A stretch of DNA of 64,000 nucleotides, taken from positions 1,612,001-1,676,000 of the forward strand of contig OY820613.1 in NCBI GenBank assembly GCA_963681975.1. The letters run 5' to 3'. Both the position numbers and the translations under genes were made by a program. Source of the stretch: JANELJ01 sp024511395 (GTDB lineage: Bacteria; Pseudomonadota; Gammaproteobacteria; GRL18). How positions within the stretch are numbered: position 1 is the stretch's first letter; every line of letters starts with the position of its first letter. Positions 9,220 through 18,476 of the stretch are shown here, piece by piece. The notes beneath the pieces are model-generated. The model ran no database searches. It was not told the origin of the DNA and saw only the letters and a list, made by a program, of their open reading frames with translations.

Positions 9220-10173
9220 TCAGGGCTGGCTGATGGTATTGAGCAGACTACTGATAATAGTATCCGCATTAATATCCTCAGCTTGGGCTGAAAAGTCCAG
9301 TACTATTCGATGACGCAATACATCACCTGCCAGTTCTATAACATCCTCAGGTATTACATAGTCACGATCATCAAGAAAGGCTCTGGCCATAGCTGATCTG
9401 AGCAGTGCAATAGAGGCCCTGGGAGATGCACCGGTCTGTATCATTTCACCCCATTGAGGCAGGTATTTAGAAAGATTACGGGTGGCAGTCACAACTTCAA
9501 CCGCATACCGCTCTATTTTTTCATCAATAAAAACATCATTAACCTGCTCTCTTGAGGCCAGAATATCAACCGGTTTAAGCACTGCAGTCAGGCCTTCTTC
9601 TACATGGGCTTTTCGGGCCCGTCGGGAAATTTCAATTTCCTGTTCCAGATCGGGATAATCGAGAATAATCTGAAATAAAAAACGGTCCAGCTGGGCTTCC
9701 GGCAGACGGTAAGTTCCGGACTGCTCCAAGGGATTCTGCGTCGCCAGTACCATAAAGAGCAGAGGTAATACCCGGGTGACACCACCCACTGTCACCTGGT
9801 GCTCAGCCATGGCTTCCAGTAAAGCCGACTGCACTTTAGGCGGTGCCCGATTAATTTCATCAGCCAGCAGAATTTCATGAAACAGGGGGCCGGGAATAAA
9901 CCGAAAAGTACCGGTAGAGGCATCATATATATCACTGCCGGTTAAATCCCCGGGTATGAGATCAGGCGTAAACTGAACCCGTTGATACTGAGCATCCACA
10001 CTGGTCGCCAGAGCATGTACAACCGTAGTTTTTGCCAGCCCGGGAGGCCCTTCAAGCAAAACATGACCGCCGGCCAGAAGTGCTATAACCAGACGGTCAA
10101 GCAGGGCCTCCTGTCCTACAATGACGTTACCCAGTCTTGCTCTTAAATCATGCAGCAGTTTAATATCAGCCAT
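9220..10173 (-). CDS. MoxR-family AAA+ ATPase
   Basis: A 317-residue AAA+ protein. Walker A is GPPGLAKTT (about residues 40-48), Walker B is LLADEINRAPP, and sensor 1 is MVLATQNP. A C-terminal lid domain completes it. MoxR ATPases act as chaperones that insert metals or assemble VWA-containing complexes. The five downstream genes (DUF58, DUF4381, batA, batB/C, batD) are the expected client set. The start follows a good purine-rich region and matches the usual length of the family. Confidence 0.93.
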   Translation of the reverse strand: MADIKLLHDLRARLGNVIVGQEALLDRLVIALLAGGHVLLEGPPGLAKTTVVHALATSVDAQYQRVQFTPDLIPGDLTGSDIYDASTGTFRFIPGPLFHEILLADEINRAPPKVQSALLEAMAEHQVTVGGVTRVLPLLFMVLATQNPLEQSGTYRLPEAQLDRFLFQIILDYPDLEQEIEISRRARKAHVEEGLTAVLKPVDILASREQVNDVFIDEKIERYAVEVVTATRNLSKYLPQWGEMIQTGASPRASIALLRSAMARAFLDDRDYVIPEDVIELAGDVLRHRIVLDFSAQAEDINADTIISSLLNTISQP

Positions 10174-10224
10174 GGTTATTTATTCAGCTCTTCCCTTTGT
10201 CTTGTTGCGTATGTTGCGTAGTGA

Positions 10225-10878
10225 CTATTTCTTTTTCCATTGCCCGGAAGATGTCTGATACATCCAGCCGGGGGATATTTTACGGATCCAAGTTTTAGCG
10301 AATGTTTTCTGGATATCTGCCTGCCATTCAGGATGGCCATTGGCTTTGGCAATTTCCCGGTAAAGGTTCATACGATCCTTATTTTCCGCGCTGATCAGCT
10401 TTTTAGCAATGGATTTCTGCTTAAGTGATAAAACCGAGGCATTAGCAATGCCTATTAGGCCATTATTGGTAAACCCAATTGCGCCGGAATCATAAAAAGG
10501 GCGTAATTTAGTCTGCCTTTTTTTCATACTGTTTTGTATGGTTCGAATAGCAGTTGAATCAATATTAAGATTGGCCTGCCCCGCAGCCTGGGCTGATGGA
10601 ATAAAGAAGTCTGTTATGAATAAAATAACTCTTTGCGATGGGCTTAGATAAAAGCTCTGGGTATTATCAGAACTTTTCTGCTCATTTTCATGGGCTGGCG
10701 GCTGTAATTTTCCGGTATTAAGCACATCATCAACAATTTTTTCCGCTGCTTTTTCCGCTGCCACTGCAGGAAAATAGATATTGATTGTGACACAGGATAC
10801 CACGCTTAAGGTAACCAGCAGGGCAAGGAAATACTGACGCAAGCGGTACTGGTAATATATAGACAGTCTGGTATTCAT
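10225..10878 (-). CDS. YdbL-like DUF1318 protein with an N-terminal lipoprotein segment
   Basis: The protein has 217 residues, about twice the length of E. coli YdbL. A signal peptide ends in a lipobox-like LSVVSC, followed by VTINIYFP and a helical stretch. A linker leads to the DUF1318 core (residues 110-217), ending with YQTSSGQWKKK like the YdbL C-terminus. YdbL, YnbE and YdbH act together in lipid transport between the membranes in E. coli. No separate ynbE is visible here. The extra N-terminal lipoprotein segment could take its place, which is my inference. It lies 95 bp after ydbH and 51 bp before moxR. Confidence 0.72.
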   Translation of the reverse strand: MNTRLSIYYQYRLRQYFLALLVTLSVVSCVTINIYFPAVAAEKAAEKIVDDVLNTGKLQPPAHENEQKSSDNTQSFYLSPSQRVILFITDFFIPSAQAAGQANLNIDSTAIRTIQNSMKKRQTKLRPFYDSGAIGFTNNGLIGIANASVLSLKQKSIAKKLISAENKDRMNLYREIAKANGHPEWQADIQKTFAKTWIRKISPGWMYQTSSGQWKKK

Positions 10879-10973
10879 AAAATTATCCTTAAAGACTCTA
10901 TTTTATTGTTACTTTAAATTATAAACAGTATAGCTGAATTAAGCCTGAACCAGTAAATAGTTTATTTTATGAC

Positions 10974-13181
10974 TTATTCAATGACAGCCTCATTAGCCGA
11001 CTGAATATTCTTCAGTCGATTGATTAACACTTCCCAGTTAACCGTCTTCTGAAACCCCATAACATCAATTCTGGGCAGGCCGCTGCCTTTGACTATATAG
11101 TAGGCATTATTCCCTTTAGGTTCAACACCATCCATATAACAGATATTGTTTTTTAGTCGGCAGCTCAGGCCTATTTTGGCATAACGAAAGGTTTCAAACA
11201 CACTTAAAAAACTACGGGATAAAATCCCGGAGGCTCCACCTAGGCTGGACAGATTATCAATGGCTCTTTGACTGATACGATGTCGGCTTTTATCATTTTT
11301 GGGCGTTCTAAAAGATGTATTGAAGGCAACCGGTGACCAGTTATAGAGTTCCAGATTGCGTATTTTGCCAGCCATACGCCCTTCTATTTCACCAAAATTA
11401 AAGGTTTTAGTCAGTGATTTAAGATCCAGGTTTAATAAATCGATATTGGCAAAAAAACGGGCACTGTCATCCAACGGATGTTCTATTTTTAAGTCCTTGA
11501 AAATAATACTGCCGTCAAATACCCGCATCATCATGGCTCCACCGACAGTCAGCAGGTGACGGGTATAAGTGGTTTCAGGAATAACCGCTGAGAATTTACC
11601 ATCAAGAAGTGGCCAGTTAAAATGTTCAGATATCAGCTTAAGTGATACCGGTTTTATCAGTCCGTCAATACCGATAATCATACCTGTGCTTTTGTCCTGT
11701 TCAGAAACCGGCTCTCCAAGACGCTTCAGTTTCAGACTGTTGATATGCAAAGCCCCATCAAACAGTGGAATATCGGTTTCCTGCAGTAATTTAACCTGAT
11801 CACTAAAGGCCACAAATTTAAGCTGGGTTGTGCCAAACAGCAGTTCAGCAAGCTGAATTTCTTCCCAGTTAATATCACTGACAGGACTCTGGACTGAATT
11901 TTTATGATTGTTCCAGTTCAGTTCCCCGTTTAAATTAGTGACAGCAATTTGCTGGTTAAAGTCCAGATACAGCTCTTTTAAAATAGTATTAAGCTGAATT
12001 TTTCTGCCGCATCGGCCAAAGAAGCCCTTTAACTTACCTTCTAAAAGTAAACCTTCATATTCCGTACCTTCCAGTATGTTTTTTAAATACAGGCTGTTAA
12101 AACTCTGCAGATCATTAAGGGTGTAAGCAATATGAAAATCCTGCAGGACGGAATCGCTGCCGGGCTTCAGTTCTGCTGAAGCCTCCACATCAAGTAACTT
12201 ATCAATAGTTAGCTTTATTCGATTGAATTTTAAGAAATTATTAATATCACTTTTAAGTAATTTTAGATAGAGTTTTTCTTTTCCTGTAAACGCAAGATAA
12301 ATATTGTTCTGTAATAATTCCCCCTTAATACGATTGATAGATAGAGTGGACTGAGTTTTATGGGGACTAATGGCATCAGAAGTGTAACGGAAATTAAAAG
12401 ACAGTTTATCAGCTAGATTGTCAGTATCATTAGCACTATAGCTATAATGTAAATTTCTTACCTTGCCGTCAATTTTTAATAATTTAAGCCCCCCGGACTG
12501 TTCAATATTGGCTTTAGCAAACACCCCCTGCAAACTGCCTGAAGCGCTTAAAATATCCCCTTCATCAGATACTGAATTCATAAATTCAGGATAGTAATAT
12601 TTAAAATAGCTTTTAAAGTCCTTAAACGCTAACTGCTCTGCATTAAAATCCACCTGCCACTGATCATTTAACAGTTTTAAATTTATACTGAGTTTACCCT
12701 TCCCCGTATTAATTTTATTAATAGTTAAAACTAACTGCTGATCCGCAAAGGAATAATTGAAACTAAAATCAGTGCTTTCTGCGGTTTGCTCAGGCAACAA
12801 ACCGAATACAGAAAGTTTGTTGCCCTGACAATGGATAAAACCCAGTTCCATTTCCAGACTTTGACAACTGAACTGCAGATTCCGCAATTGTTGATAAGGT
12901 TCCGGTAAGTTAAGTTCTGCAAGAGACAGATGAAATATGGCCGGATTACTGCTGATATCCATATCCACCTGTAATCTGTCCAGAGTTAAAGTATTTAAAA
13001 AAGCAGGTGTTTTAGATATTGAAGATTTGTTTGATAATGAATTTTCCAGAGAAATAATAATCTGATAGATGCTCAGAGAAATCAGACTAACGGCCTGACT
13101 GCCATTCAGGAAAAACAGAACGGCCGAAGTTATGGCCACAAAAAGCCCTTTACCTGACTTAAAGTAAAGCCAAAATCGCAT
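10974..13181 (-). CDS. YdbH-like intermembrane transport protein (AsmA-like)
   Basis: The 735-residue protein has one N-terminal membrane anchor (FVAITSAVLFFLNGSQAVSL) and a long, beta-rich, periplasmic body with no further spans. The C-terminal block (DGVEPKGNNAYYIVKGSGLP...) resembles the YdbH/DUF conserved end. E. coli YdbH (about 880 aa) bridges the periplasm to carry phospholipid. This version is shorter but belongs to the same AsmA-like group. The gene pair with the YdbL-like protein supports the call. It begins 18 bp downstream of cysM. Confidence 0.72.
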   Translation of the reverse strand: MRFWLYFKSGKGLFVAITSAVLFFLNGSQAVSLISLSIYQIIISLENSLSNKSSISKTPAFLNTLTLDRLQVDMDISSNPAIFHLSLAELNLPEPYQQLRNLQFSCQSLEMELGFIHCQGNKLSVFGLLPEQTAESTDFSFNYSFADQQLVLTINKINTGKGKLSINLKLLNDQWQVDFNAEQLAFKDFKSYFKYYYPEFMNSVSDEGDILSASGSLQGVFAKANIEQSGGLKLLKIDGKVRNLHYSYSANDTDNLADKLSFNFRYTSDAISPHKTQSTLSINRIKGELLQNNIYLAFTGKEKLYLKLLKSDINNFLKFNRIKLTIDKLLDVEASAELKPGSDSVLQDFHIAYTLNDLQSFNSLYLKNILEGTEYEGLLLEGKLKGFFGRCGRKIQLNTILKELYLDFNQQIAVTNLNGELNWNNHKNSVQSPVSDINWEEIQLAELLFGTTQLKFVAFSDQVKLLQETDIPLFDGALHINSLKLKRLGEPVSEQDKSTGMIIGIDGLIKPVSLKLISEHFNWPLLDGKFSAVIPETTYTRHLLTVGGAMMMRVFDGSIIFKDLKIEHPLDDSARFFANIDLLNLDLKSLTKTFNFGEIEGRMAGKIRNLELYNWSPVAFNTSFRTPKNDKSRHRISQRAIDNLSSLGGASGILSRSFLSVFETFRYAKIGLSCRLKNNICYMDGVEPKGNNAYYIVKGSGLPRIDVMGFQKTVNWEVLINRLKNIQSANEAVIE

Positions 13182-13199
13182 TTTTAATTAATGCTGGGA

Positions 13200-14090
13200 T
13201 TAAGCAGGAAAAACACCGGTAGATAAATACCGATCCCCACGGTCACAGATAATGACTACAATAGTAGCATTTTCAACCGTTTTACTCAGATTAAGAGCTG
13301 CAGCTACCGCCCCGCCGGATGAAACCCCGGCAAATATACCTTCTTTAGCTGCCAGAGCCCGTACTGTATCTTCAGCAGATTGCTGATCAATATCCAGCAA
13401 TCTGTCCACTTCTTCAGGGTGATAAATTTTTGGCAGGTATTCTTCAGGCCAGCGGCGGATCCCTGGGATCTGGGATCCTTCGGTCGGCTGTACACCCAGG
13501 ATTTCAATATCCGGGTTCTGCTCTTTAAGAAAACGGGCTGTCCCCATAATGGTTCCCGTTGTGCCCATGGCACTAACAAAATGGGTGATCTCACCATGGG
13601 TATCTTTCCAGATCTCAGGGCCGGTACCAAAATAATGGGCAGCCGGATTATCCGGGTTAGAAAACTGATCCAGAACAATTCCCTTACCCTGTTGTTCCAT
13701 CTCGCGGGACAGGTCAATAGCCCCTTCCATACTGTCTTTTGCCGGAGTCAGGATAATATCCGCACCAAAGGCTTTCATAACACCGCGACGTTCTTCACTC
13801 ATATTATCCGGCATAATTAGCACCATCTTATAGCCTTTAATAGCGGCGGCCATTGCCAGGGCAATACCGGTGTTGCCGCTGGTGGCTTCTATCAGGGTAT
13901 CTCCAGGTTTAATGTCACCACGTTGTTCAGCACGGGAAATCATACTCAGTGCCGGCCTGTCCTTAACCGAACCGGCGGGGTTATTGCCTTCAAGCTTGAC
14001 CAGAATAGTATTGGTGGTTTCACCAGGCAGACGTTGTAAACAAACCAGCGGAGTATTACCAACGAAGTCTTCTATAGTAGGGTATTTCAT
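13200..14090 (-). CDS. cysM: Cysteine synthase B (O-acetylserine sulfhydrylase)
   Basis: A 296-residue PLP enzyme. The lysine of NNPAGSVKDRP (K43) should form the Schiff base. TSGNTG binds the substrate carboxylate, and the GTTGT loop holds the PLP phosphate. The motif IRRWPEEYLP is typical of the CysM rather than the CysK branch. CysM makes cysteine from O-acetylserine with sulfide or thiosulfate. The gene is transcribed away from the Hpt gene and is 18 bp upstream of ydbH, so it probably heads the long minus-strand cluster. Confidence 0.93.
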   Translation of the reverse strand: MKYPTIEDFVGNTPLVCLQRLPGETTNTILVKLEGNNPAGSVKDRPALSMISRAEQRGDIKPGDTLIEATSGNTGIALAMAAAIKGYKMVLIMPDNMSEERRGVMKAFGADIILTPAKDSMEGAIDLSREMEQQGKGIVLDQFSNPDNPAAHYFGTGPEIWKDTHGEITHFVSAMGTTGTIMGTARFLKEQNPDIEILGVQPTEGSQIPGIRRWPEEYLPKIYHPEEVDRLLDIDQQSAEDTVRALAAKEGIFAGVSSGGAVAAALNLSKTVENATIVVIICDRGDRYLSTGVFPA

Positions 14091-14171
14091 TATAAAGTGC
14101 CTGTAATAAAGTAAAGTTATAAATTATAATTATTCAATCATACTGTAAATAATCATTATTTGGGAGTATCA

Positions 14172-14513
14172 ATGCCTGAAAACCTCGACATTCTTAATCT
14201 GCAGGCAGCACTTAAAGTGGTTTCTGGAAACAAAAAACTGGCCGATGATTTACTGGCCATGTTTATAAAGGAAATTTCCAATTATATACAAAGTGTCCAG
14301 ACACTTTTACAGGAAGGCAATAAGGAAGAATTAAAAGCCGTTGTCCATAAAATTCACGGCGGCCTGCGTTATCTGGGGGCACCGGCTTTAATGGCTGTGG
14401 TCAGTCAGACCGATGCCGACCTGTTTGATTTAAGTGACGCTGAATTGAATGAAGATGTTAACAGGATGGTTTTTGAAATGGAGCGTATTAAGGAAACAGG
14501 CTCTTATCCGTAA
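14172..14513 (+). CDS. Hpt-domain phosphotransfer protein
   Basis: I chose the ATG at 14172 because GGGAG lies 6 bp upstream; an in-frame TTG at 14160 is less likely. The 113-residue protein is a stand-alone histidine phosphotransfer domain: a four-helix bundle with the phospho-acceptor in VVHKIHGGLRYLGAPAL (His59). It should relay phosphate from a hybrid sensor kinase to a response regulator. No kinase or regulator is adjacent. It is divergent from cysM with an 81-bp gap that must hold both promoters. Confidence 0.85.
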   Translation: MPENLDILNLQAALKVVSGNKKLADDLLAMFIKEISNYIQSVQTLLQEGNKEELKAVVHKIHGGLRYLGAPALMAVVSQTDADLFDLSDAELNEDVNRMVFEMERIKETGSYP

Positions 14514-14773
14514 TAAAACATTTACCTAGCCAGACCAGAGGCTACTTCCACTTTCCAGTTTAATTTATCCACAGGTACTTTATCCCCTAGTAAAATTGTC
14601 ATCCAGCAGCAGATAGGCTTCAATATCTCTGGATTTTTGCACATCCAGCCGTGTTCTTACAGTATGCATTAAACTATTTATCAGTAAGCGCCCAATAATC
14701 CCACCTACCCCCACCCCTTAAAATCCTTCAAACTATTACTTTTTATAATTTCATAATCATAAAAGGTAACCCT

Positions 14774-15067
14774 ATGCCCCACGAACGAGATGAAGAAATG
14801 CGCACCCACCTACAGGCCTGGCAGTCCAGCGGCCTGACTCAGAAGCAATACTGTCAGCAGCACAACCTTAAAACCCATATGTTCAGTTACTACAAAGCCA
14901 AATTTCTGAGGCAGTCAGATGATAGTGAGAGCTTAATACCGGTGCAGGTTGTTCAGGATAAGACCGTTTCAGGTCTGATTTTAAACCTGCCCAATGGTTT
15001 AAGTCTGGAAATCCAGCCAGGCTTTGAGCAGCCAACCTTTATGCAAGTACTGTCTTTACTGAAATAG
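14774..15067 (+). CDS. IS66 accessory protein TnpA
   Basis: A 97-residue protein with a helix-turn-helix N-terminus (LQAWQSSGLTQKQYCQQHNLKTHMFSYYKAKF) typical of IS66 OrfA/TnpA. The tail (SGLILNLPNGLSLEIQPGF...) is also family-typical. It looks intact. An AAAGG site precedes the ATG. The next gene, tnpB, survives only as its first codons (VNQNTQVYLACGAT). Confidence 0.85.
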   Translation: MPHERDEEMRTHLQAWQSSGLTQKQYCQQHNLKTHMFSYYKAKFLRQSDDSESLIPVQVVQDKTVSGLILNLPNGLSLEIQPGFEQPTFMQVLSLLK

Positions 15068-15078
15068 CTTAATATTGC

Positions 15079-16361
15079 GTGTTAATCAAAACACTCAGGT
15101 TTACCTGGCCTGTGGTGCCACCCACTGCCGCATCAACCGACAAAACCATTGCTCAACTGCAATCCAGGATAGTGGATTTAGAAACCAAAGTCCGGTTTTA
15201 TGAAGAGCAGTTTAACCTGTTACAACATAAACGCTTTGGTCGTTCTTCTGAAAAGCCCGATACACAGGCCGAGCTGTTTAATGAAGCCGAAAGCATTATA
15301 GCGGAAGAAGAACGCGCCCATCAGGATGATACAGAAGCAGACTCTGCTCAAATCACCATTACCTATACCCGGAAAAAGCCCGGTCGCAAACCCTTACCCA
15401 AAGACCTGCCCGGAGAGCAAATTCGTTACGAATTACCCAAAAGCGAGCAGGTTTGCGGCTGTGGTCATGCTTTGCATGAAATCGGAGAAGACACCTCTGA
15501 ACAACCGGATATCATTCCGGCGCAGATTAAAGTTATAGAACACATTCGGGTCAAATACGCCTGCCGTCAGTGTGACAATGGCATTAAAACAGCGCCTGAA
15601 CCGGCTCAGCCCATTGAAAAGAGTATTGCATCACCTGGCTTACTGGCCCATATTGCCGTTGCCAGATATACCGATGCCTTACCCCTGTATCGACAGGAAG
15701 CCATATTTAAACGTCTGAATATTGATATTAACCGCACCAGCATGGCTAACCGGATGATAAAAACAGCCCAACTAAGTCAACCTCTGTTGCAACGACTTAT
15801 TCATTATCAGTTACAGCAATCCATTATCCAGGCCGATGAAACTCCGGTTCAGGTGCTCAATGAACCGGGAAGAAAGGCACAAAGTCAGTCCTGTATGTGG
15901 TTGTACCAAAGCGGCAGTAGCGGTGTATCTCCACCTGTTATTATTTATGATTATCAGCCCGGGCGCAGTGGGCTGTTTGCCAAAAACTACCTGCAGGATT
16001 TTAAAGGTCAATATCTTCAAACCGATGGCTATAGTGGTTATGCCCAGGTGTGTGCCCCGCAAAGTGGCATTGTCTCTGTCGGTTGCCGGGCTCATGCCCG
16101 GCGTAAGTTTGATGAGGTGATTAAAGCCCTTAAGGGTAAAAACGTGAAACCCGGCAAGGCTCATATGGCACTTAACACCATTGCCAAACTGTATGCCATT
16201 GAAAAGCAGTGCAAAACCATGAGTGCAGAGCAGCGTTATCTGGTTCGTCAAAAGGTTACATTCTGACAGAGTTACCCAAGCTGGGGCGTCATGCAGAGCC
16301 TGAAGCATTTGATGATTTACTGCCCTGGCTGTGTGCTGAAAAAATTCAGGCGTTACAGTAG
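15079..16361 (+). pseudogene. IS66 transposase TnpC, internally deleted
   Basis: The coiled-coil N-terminus (IAQLQSRIVDLETKVRFYEEQFNLL), the zinc-binding motif (CGCGH...CRQC) and the first part of the DDE domain (QADETPVQVL, QTDGYSGYAQV) are present. After RYLVRQK the frame stops. The expected C-terminal sequence (LTELPKLGRHAEPEAFDDLLPWL) follows directly in another phase and ends at 16361. A segment of roughly 100 residues, including the last catalytic Glu region, is missing. The start is a tnpB-tnpC deletion junction, so this copy is inactive. Confidence 0.85.
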
Positions 16362-16736
16362 GTGGGGTAGCAGATCAATGTGGGATTAATTGGCGCTCAC
16401 ATTTATCAGCTCACACTGGTCAAGTTTTGGTGCTTTGGTATTTTGTGGGCAATTATATAAAGACACTTTTAAATCAACAGACTGGAGTAGATATTTAGAA
16501 GATTTATTAGTAATTTTTGCCGTCAGTTTATAATAAGCGTCATAAGTCCACTGGTGCTCAATATCTGATAACTGGATTTGTTCAAGGGGATCAGGTTTTT
16601 ATGAATCTCAACCCGTTTGTCTTCATAGAAATACAGGAATACGGCCAAGGCTATCAATACTACAACTGATGCTGAAACCACCCCTATTATAAAGCCCATC
16701 AAGATTTACCTGTATTGATTAATTAAGGATTATATA

Positions 16737-17801
16737 TTAATCCTGTTTACTGACCCTTCGCTGCTGTACTGCTTCAGCCAGCTCAGTCAGTACATCAAAA
16801 CTGTCTTCCCAGTTAATACAGGCATCGGTAATACTCTGACCATAGACCAGGTCATCCTTATTCACACAATCCTGACGCCCTTCAACCAGATTACTTTCTA
16901 TCATGGCACCCATAATGCGGGTATCACCATCGGCCACCTGCTGAGCAACATTTTTAGCGACTTCAATCTGTTTTTTAAATTGTTTCTGGCTATTGGCATG
17001 ACTGAAGTCCATCATCAGATTGGGTTTAATATGACACTTTTCCAGTTGTTGTGCAACTTCATTCACATGGGTGGCATCATAGTTGGGTTCTGCCCCGCCG
17101 CGTAGAATAATATGGCAGTCTTCATTGCCTTCTGTTGAAAAAATAGCCGATTTTCCCTGTTTGGTTACTGACAGAAAAACATGAGGACGGGAGGCAGATA
17201 AAATCGCATCAATGGCAATACGGACACCACCGTCGGTAGCATTTTTAAAACCCACCGGACAGGACAGGCCTGAAGCCAATTCGCGGTGAACCTGGCTTTC
17301 TGTGGTTCTGGCACCAATAGCGCCCCAGCTGATTAAATCGGCCACATACTGCGGACTGATTAAATCCAGAAACTCGGTAGCGGTGGGAACCCCCATATCA
17401 TTAATATGTGCCAGTAGATCCCTAGCCTTACCCAATCCCTTATTGATTTCAAAGGAATTATTCAGATCCGGATCATTGATTAATCCCTTCCAGCCTACTG
17501 TTGTACGCGGTTTTTCGAAATAGACCCGCATAACAATCAGCAAGTCTTTTTCCAGTTTTTCACGTGCAGTTTTAATCAGTCCGGCATATTCTTTTGCCGC
17601 ATCCGTATCATGTATGGAGCAGGGGCCGATAATAACCACCATCCGATCATCCTGTCCGCTCAGTATATTATGTATGGCCTGACGGGTTTCAGTAACGGTC
17701 TTACGTGCATCTTCCGTACTGGGAAATTGTTTGTGAATAACTTCAGGAGCCACTACTTCTTTGATGCCGCGAATTCGTAAGTCGTCAGTTTTGTTTATCA
17801 T
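16737..17801 (-). CDS. 3-deoxy-7-phosphoheptulonate (DAHP) synthase, class I
   Basis: A 354-residue enzyme that condenses phosphoenolpyruvate and erythrose-4-phosphate, the first step of the shikimate pathway. The family motifs GPCSIHD, MRVYFEKPRTTVGWKGLINDP and MMDFSHANSQK are all present. Length and sequence match the AroF/AroG/AroH group, which is feedback-inhibited by an aromatic amino acid; I cannot tell which isoenzyme. The start at 17801 matches the family N-terminus. Confidence 0.93.
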   Translation of the reverse strand: MINKTDDLRIRGIKEVVAPEVIHKQFPSTEDARKTVTETRQAIHNILSGQDDRMVVIIGPCSIHDTDAAKEYAGLIKTAREKLEKDLLIVMRVYFEKPRTTVGWKGLINDPDLNNSFEINKGLGKARDLLAHINDMGVPTATEFLDLISPQYVADLISWGAIGARTTESQVHRELASGLSCPVGFKNATDGGVRIAIDAILSASRPHVFLSVTKQGKSAIFSTEGNEDCHIILRGGAEPNYDATHVNEVAQQLEKCHIKPNLMMDFSHANSQKQFKKQIEVAKNVAQQVADGDTRIMGAMIESNLVEGRQDCVNKDDLVYGQSITDACINWEDSFDVLTELAEAVQQRRVSKQD

Positions 17802-17902
17802 TCCAATGTGTCCGGGAGCTGGTAAATTAAGTTTTCAGTTTTAGTTGCTGTTTTTTTGGATTTAAAAAACAGAAGATTATAACACAGGCATATTCAGGCA
17901 GA

Positions 17903-17931
17903 ATAAAAAAATCGGCAAAAGCCGGTTTTTT
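17903..17931 (-). terminator. Rho-independent terminator after the rhodanese gene (bidirectional)
   Basis: The stem CCGGC/GCCG with a 4-nt loop is flanked by A-runs and T-runs on both strands. On the minus strand the hairpin is followed by seven T residues. It lies about 30 bp beyond the rhodanese stop and about 100 bp before the DAHP synthase start. Confidence 0.75.
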
Positions 17932-17960
17932 AGCGAGACATTTAGTAAGACATTCTGCCA

Positions 17961-18389
17961 TTAATTAACAGAATCAACAGAAACGACTTTATCTCCGGAA
18001 CGGATCCAGTTGTTTATGCCGTGTTCAAGATGGTAAACTTGGGTATAACCCAGTTTACCATCCAGATAGCGAGCTACCTGAGAGGTACGATTACCGGAAC
18101 GGCAGACCAGTATTAACTTATCATTTTTACCGGCAATTTTATTCAGTTCTGCCAGCCATTTATTTAGGTCATATTTACCTCGTGCATCAAAAAATGTCAT
18201 TAAATGGCTGCCTGGAATTACACCTGTAGACTTCCACTCATCAGGTCTTCTGATATCAATGACCGGTATATTTTCATCCATCATCTTTTGCATTTGTTCA
18301 TTGCTCAATCCATGTACCTGGGCATTTACAGATACCGAAATAAACAGACTGATAAAAAGAAATAAATATTGAATTTTAAAATACTTCAT
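17961..18389 (-). CDS. Periplasmic single-domain rhodanese
   Basis: A 142-residue protein with a cleavable signal peptide (hydrophobic residues 5-22, then VNAQ). One rhodanese domain follows with IDIRRPDEW and the active-site loop LVCRSGNRTSQVA; the Cys carries the persulfide. It should transfer sulfane sulfur in the periplasm, which fits the sulfur-oxidation theme of the SQR-like gene at the window start. An IS5 element is inserted 54 bp upstream of its start and probably removed or replaced its promoter. Confidence 0.85.
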   Translation of the reverse strand: MKYFKIQYLFLFISLFISVSVNAQVHGLSNEQMQKMMDENIPVIDIRRPDEWKSTGVIPGSHLMTFFDARGKYDLNKWLAELNKIAGKNDKLILVCRSGNRTSQVARYLDGKLGYTQVYHLEHGINNWIRSGDKVVSVDSVN

Positions 18390-18476
18390 AATTGTTAACC
18401 CTGTCAGACTTTGTATATTGGAATTTTAGCATACTCTAATTCGTTCAACCTGAATAATACCGTTTTAAGCCTGACA

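Larger units (their letters stand above)
14684..16400 (+). mobile_element. IS66-family deletion derivative with perfect 8-bp target duplication
   Basis: Inverted ends (GTAAGCGCCCAATAATCCCA / GTGAGCGCCAATTAATCCCA, compared on the same strand) bound a 1717-bp element. It is flanked by the 8-bp duplication ATTTATCA at 14676-14683 and 16401-16408. A full IS66 has tnpA, tnpB and tnpC in about 2.5 kb. Here nearly all of tnpB and an internal part of tnpC are missing. Intact ends plus a clean duplication show that it either moved in deleted form or was trimmed after arrival. Confidence 0.88.
14580..16699 (-). pseudogene. Single-span membrane protein, frameshifted and split by IS66
   Basis: An ATG at 16699 opens a frame with a membrane span (MGFIIGVVSASVVVLIALAV...), then the frame is lost in an A-run near 16605. 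One missing A restores PDPLEQIQLSDIEHQWTYDA. That frame runs to the IS66 insertion, and after removing the IS it continues in phase to LDVQKSRDIEAYLLLDDNF and a stop at 14580. The Cys-containing central part and final motif vaguely recall FxLYK/DUF3426-like proteins, but I cannot assign a family. Two lesions indicate a dead gene. It is directly downstream of the DAHP synthase gene. Confidence 0.6.
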
